IMG/VR virus record: IMGVR_UViG_3300044961_000308
Coordinates: 1 to 47,547 of that record
Strand: one strand, 5' to 3'
DNA length: 47,547 nucleotides
From: a virus
Within the stretch, counting starts at the first letter, position 1; every line of letters begins with the position of its first letter. The position numbers and the translations under genes were made by a program. The notes beneath the pieces were generated by a model that saw nothing but the letters and a program-made list of their open reading frames with translations, did not search any database and was not told the origin of the DNA. Shown piece after piece: positions 47,425 to 47,547 of this stretch.

Positions 47425-47547
47425 CTGCGTCGTTATGCTGGTGAAGGTGCTGCACGCTGCAGCCCGGACCACCACCCGCACGCTGGAGAATCGGACCATG
47501 ACCACCCAAACGCACACCCCCGCCACCGCCGCCACCGCCGCGCTGGA
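47421..47547 (+). repeat. Contig-end overlap with 1438-1564
   Basis: Identical over exactly 127 bases to 1438-1564. With the preceding overlap it forms an alternative junction lacking 128-1441, joining the upstream half of P1 to the downstream half of P2 through a shared GGGG. Confidence 0.9.
47498..47547 (+). CDS. 5' end of the early protein at 1515 (truncated by the window)
   Basis: The ATG after GCTGGAGAATCGGACC opens the same frame as at 1515; only 16 codons are present. It is the alternative-path copy of that gene, not an extra gene. Confidence 0.8.
   Translation, partial: MTTQTHTPATAATAAL

Noticed and set aside
1-47547. tRNA or rRNA genes.
   Set aside because: Reading the few non-coding gaps showed no cloverleaf with TTC-type T-loop features; a tRNAscan-SE run would be decisive, but there is almost no free space.

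Overview
This window is an almost complete genome of a tailed double-stranded DNA virus (siphovirus type) of a bacterium. It is very GC-rich, with short tightly packed genes, frequent ATGA/GTGA stop-start overlaps and GGAG-type ribosome binding sites. It holds a full virion set (small and large terminase, portal, head morphogenesis protein, scaffold, major capsid, connectors, tail tube, tail chaperones, a 1615-residue tape measure, baseplate and fibre proteins) and a lysis set (CHAP-type endolysin, holin). The host cannot be named; a spanin-like protein hints at a Gram-negative cell wall, but weakly. No integrase, DNA polymerase, helicase or tRNA gene was seen.

The sequence is circular in assembly terms. 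Bases 1-127 recur at 47298-47424, giving a unit of 47,297 bp. The last 127 bases (47421-47547) instead match 1438-1564. The contig end therefore spells a second path in which 128-1441 (1,314 bp, four small genes) is absent. This is either a real deletion variant in the phage population or an assembly-graph artefact; the exact 127-base overlaps look like a de Bruijn k-mer.

Layout. (1) 1-6463, plus strand: an early region of small, mostly unknown genes, each cluster preceded by a repeated control element (hairpin plus TTGCGN-18-TANNNT promoter plus 5' stem-loop plus CACACTGGAG leader), with a DUF932 protein as the only recognisable family. (2) 6586-9049, minus strand: replication-initiator-like protein with an in-frame minisatellite, an unknown protein and a VRR-NUC nuclease. 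(3) 9050-9378: divergent control region. (4) 9379-13601, plus: HTH protein, Gp157-family protein, RecT-like annealing protein and small unknowns, closed by a strong terminator. (5) 13847-18370, plus: a compact 7-deazaguanine DNA-modification cassette: ParB-like protein, DpdA transglycosylase, small membrane protein, QueC, QueD, QueE and FolE. (6) 18374-31252: packaging, head and tail tube. (7) 31456-45790: tail assembly, tape measure, baseplate and fibres. (8) 45787-47420: a membrane-anchored PAS-domain protein, holin and endolysin.

How the parts work together: FolE, QueD, QueE and QueC should make preQ0 from GTP, and DpdA, possibly helped by the ParB-like protein, should exchange it for guanine in phage DNA. 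No gene converting preQ0 further was recognised, so the predicted mark is 2'-deoxy-preQ0, protecting DNA from host restriction before packaging by the terminase encoded immediately downstream. The most unusual elements are this self-contained cassette with its embedded YdjM-like membrane protein, the covarying promoter/leader hairpins, the PAS protein in the lysis module, and the alternative junction at the contig ends.
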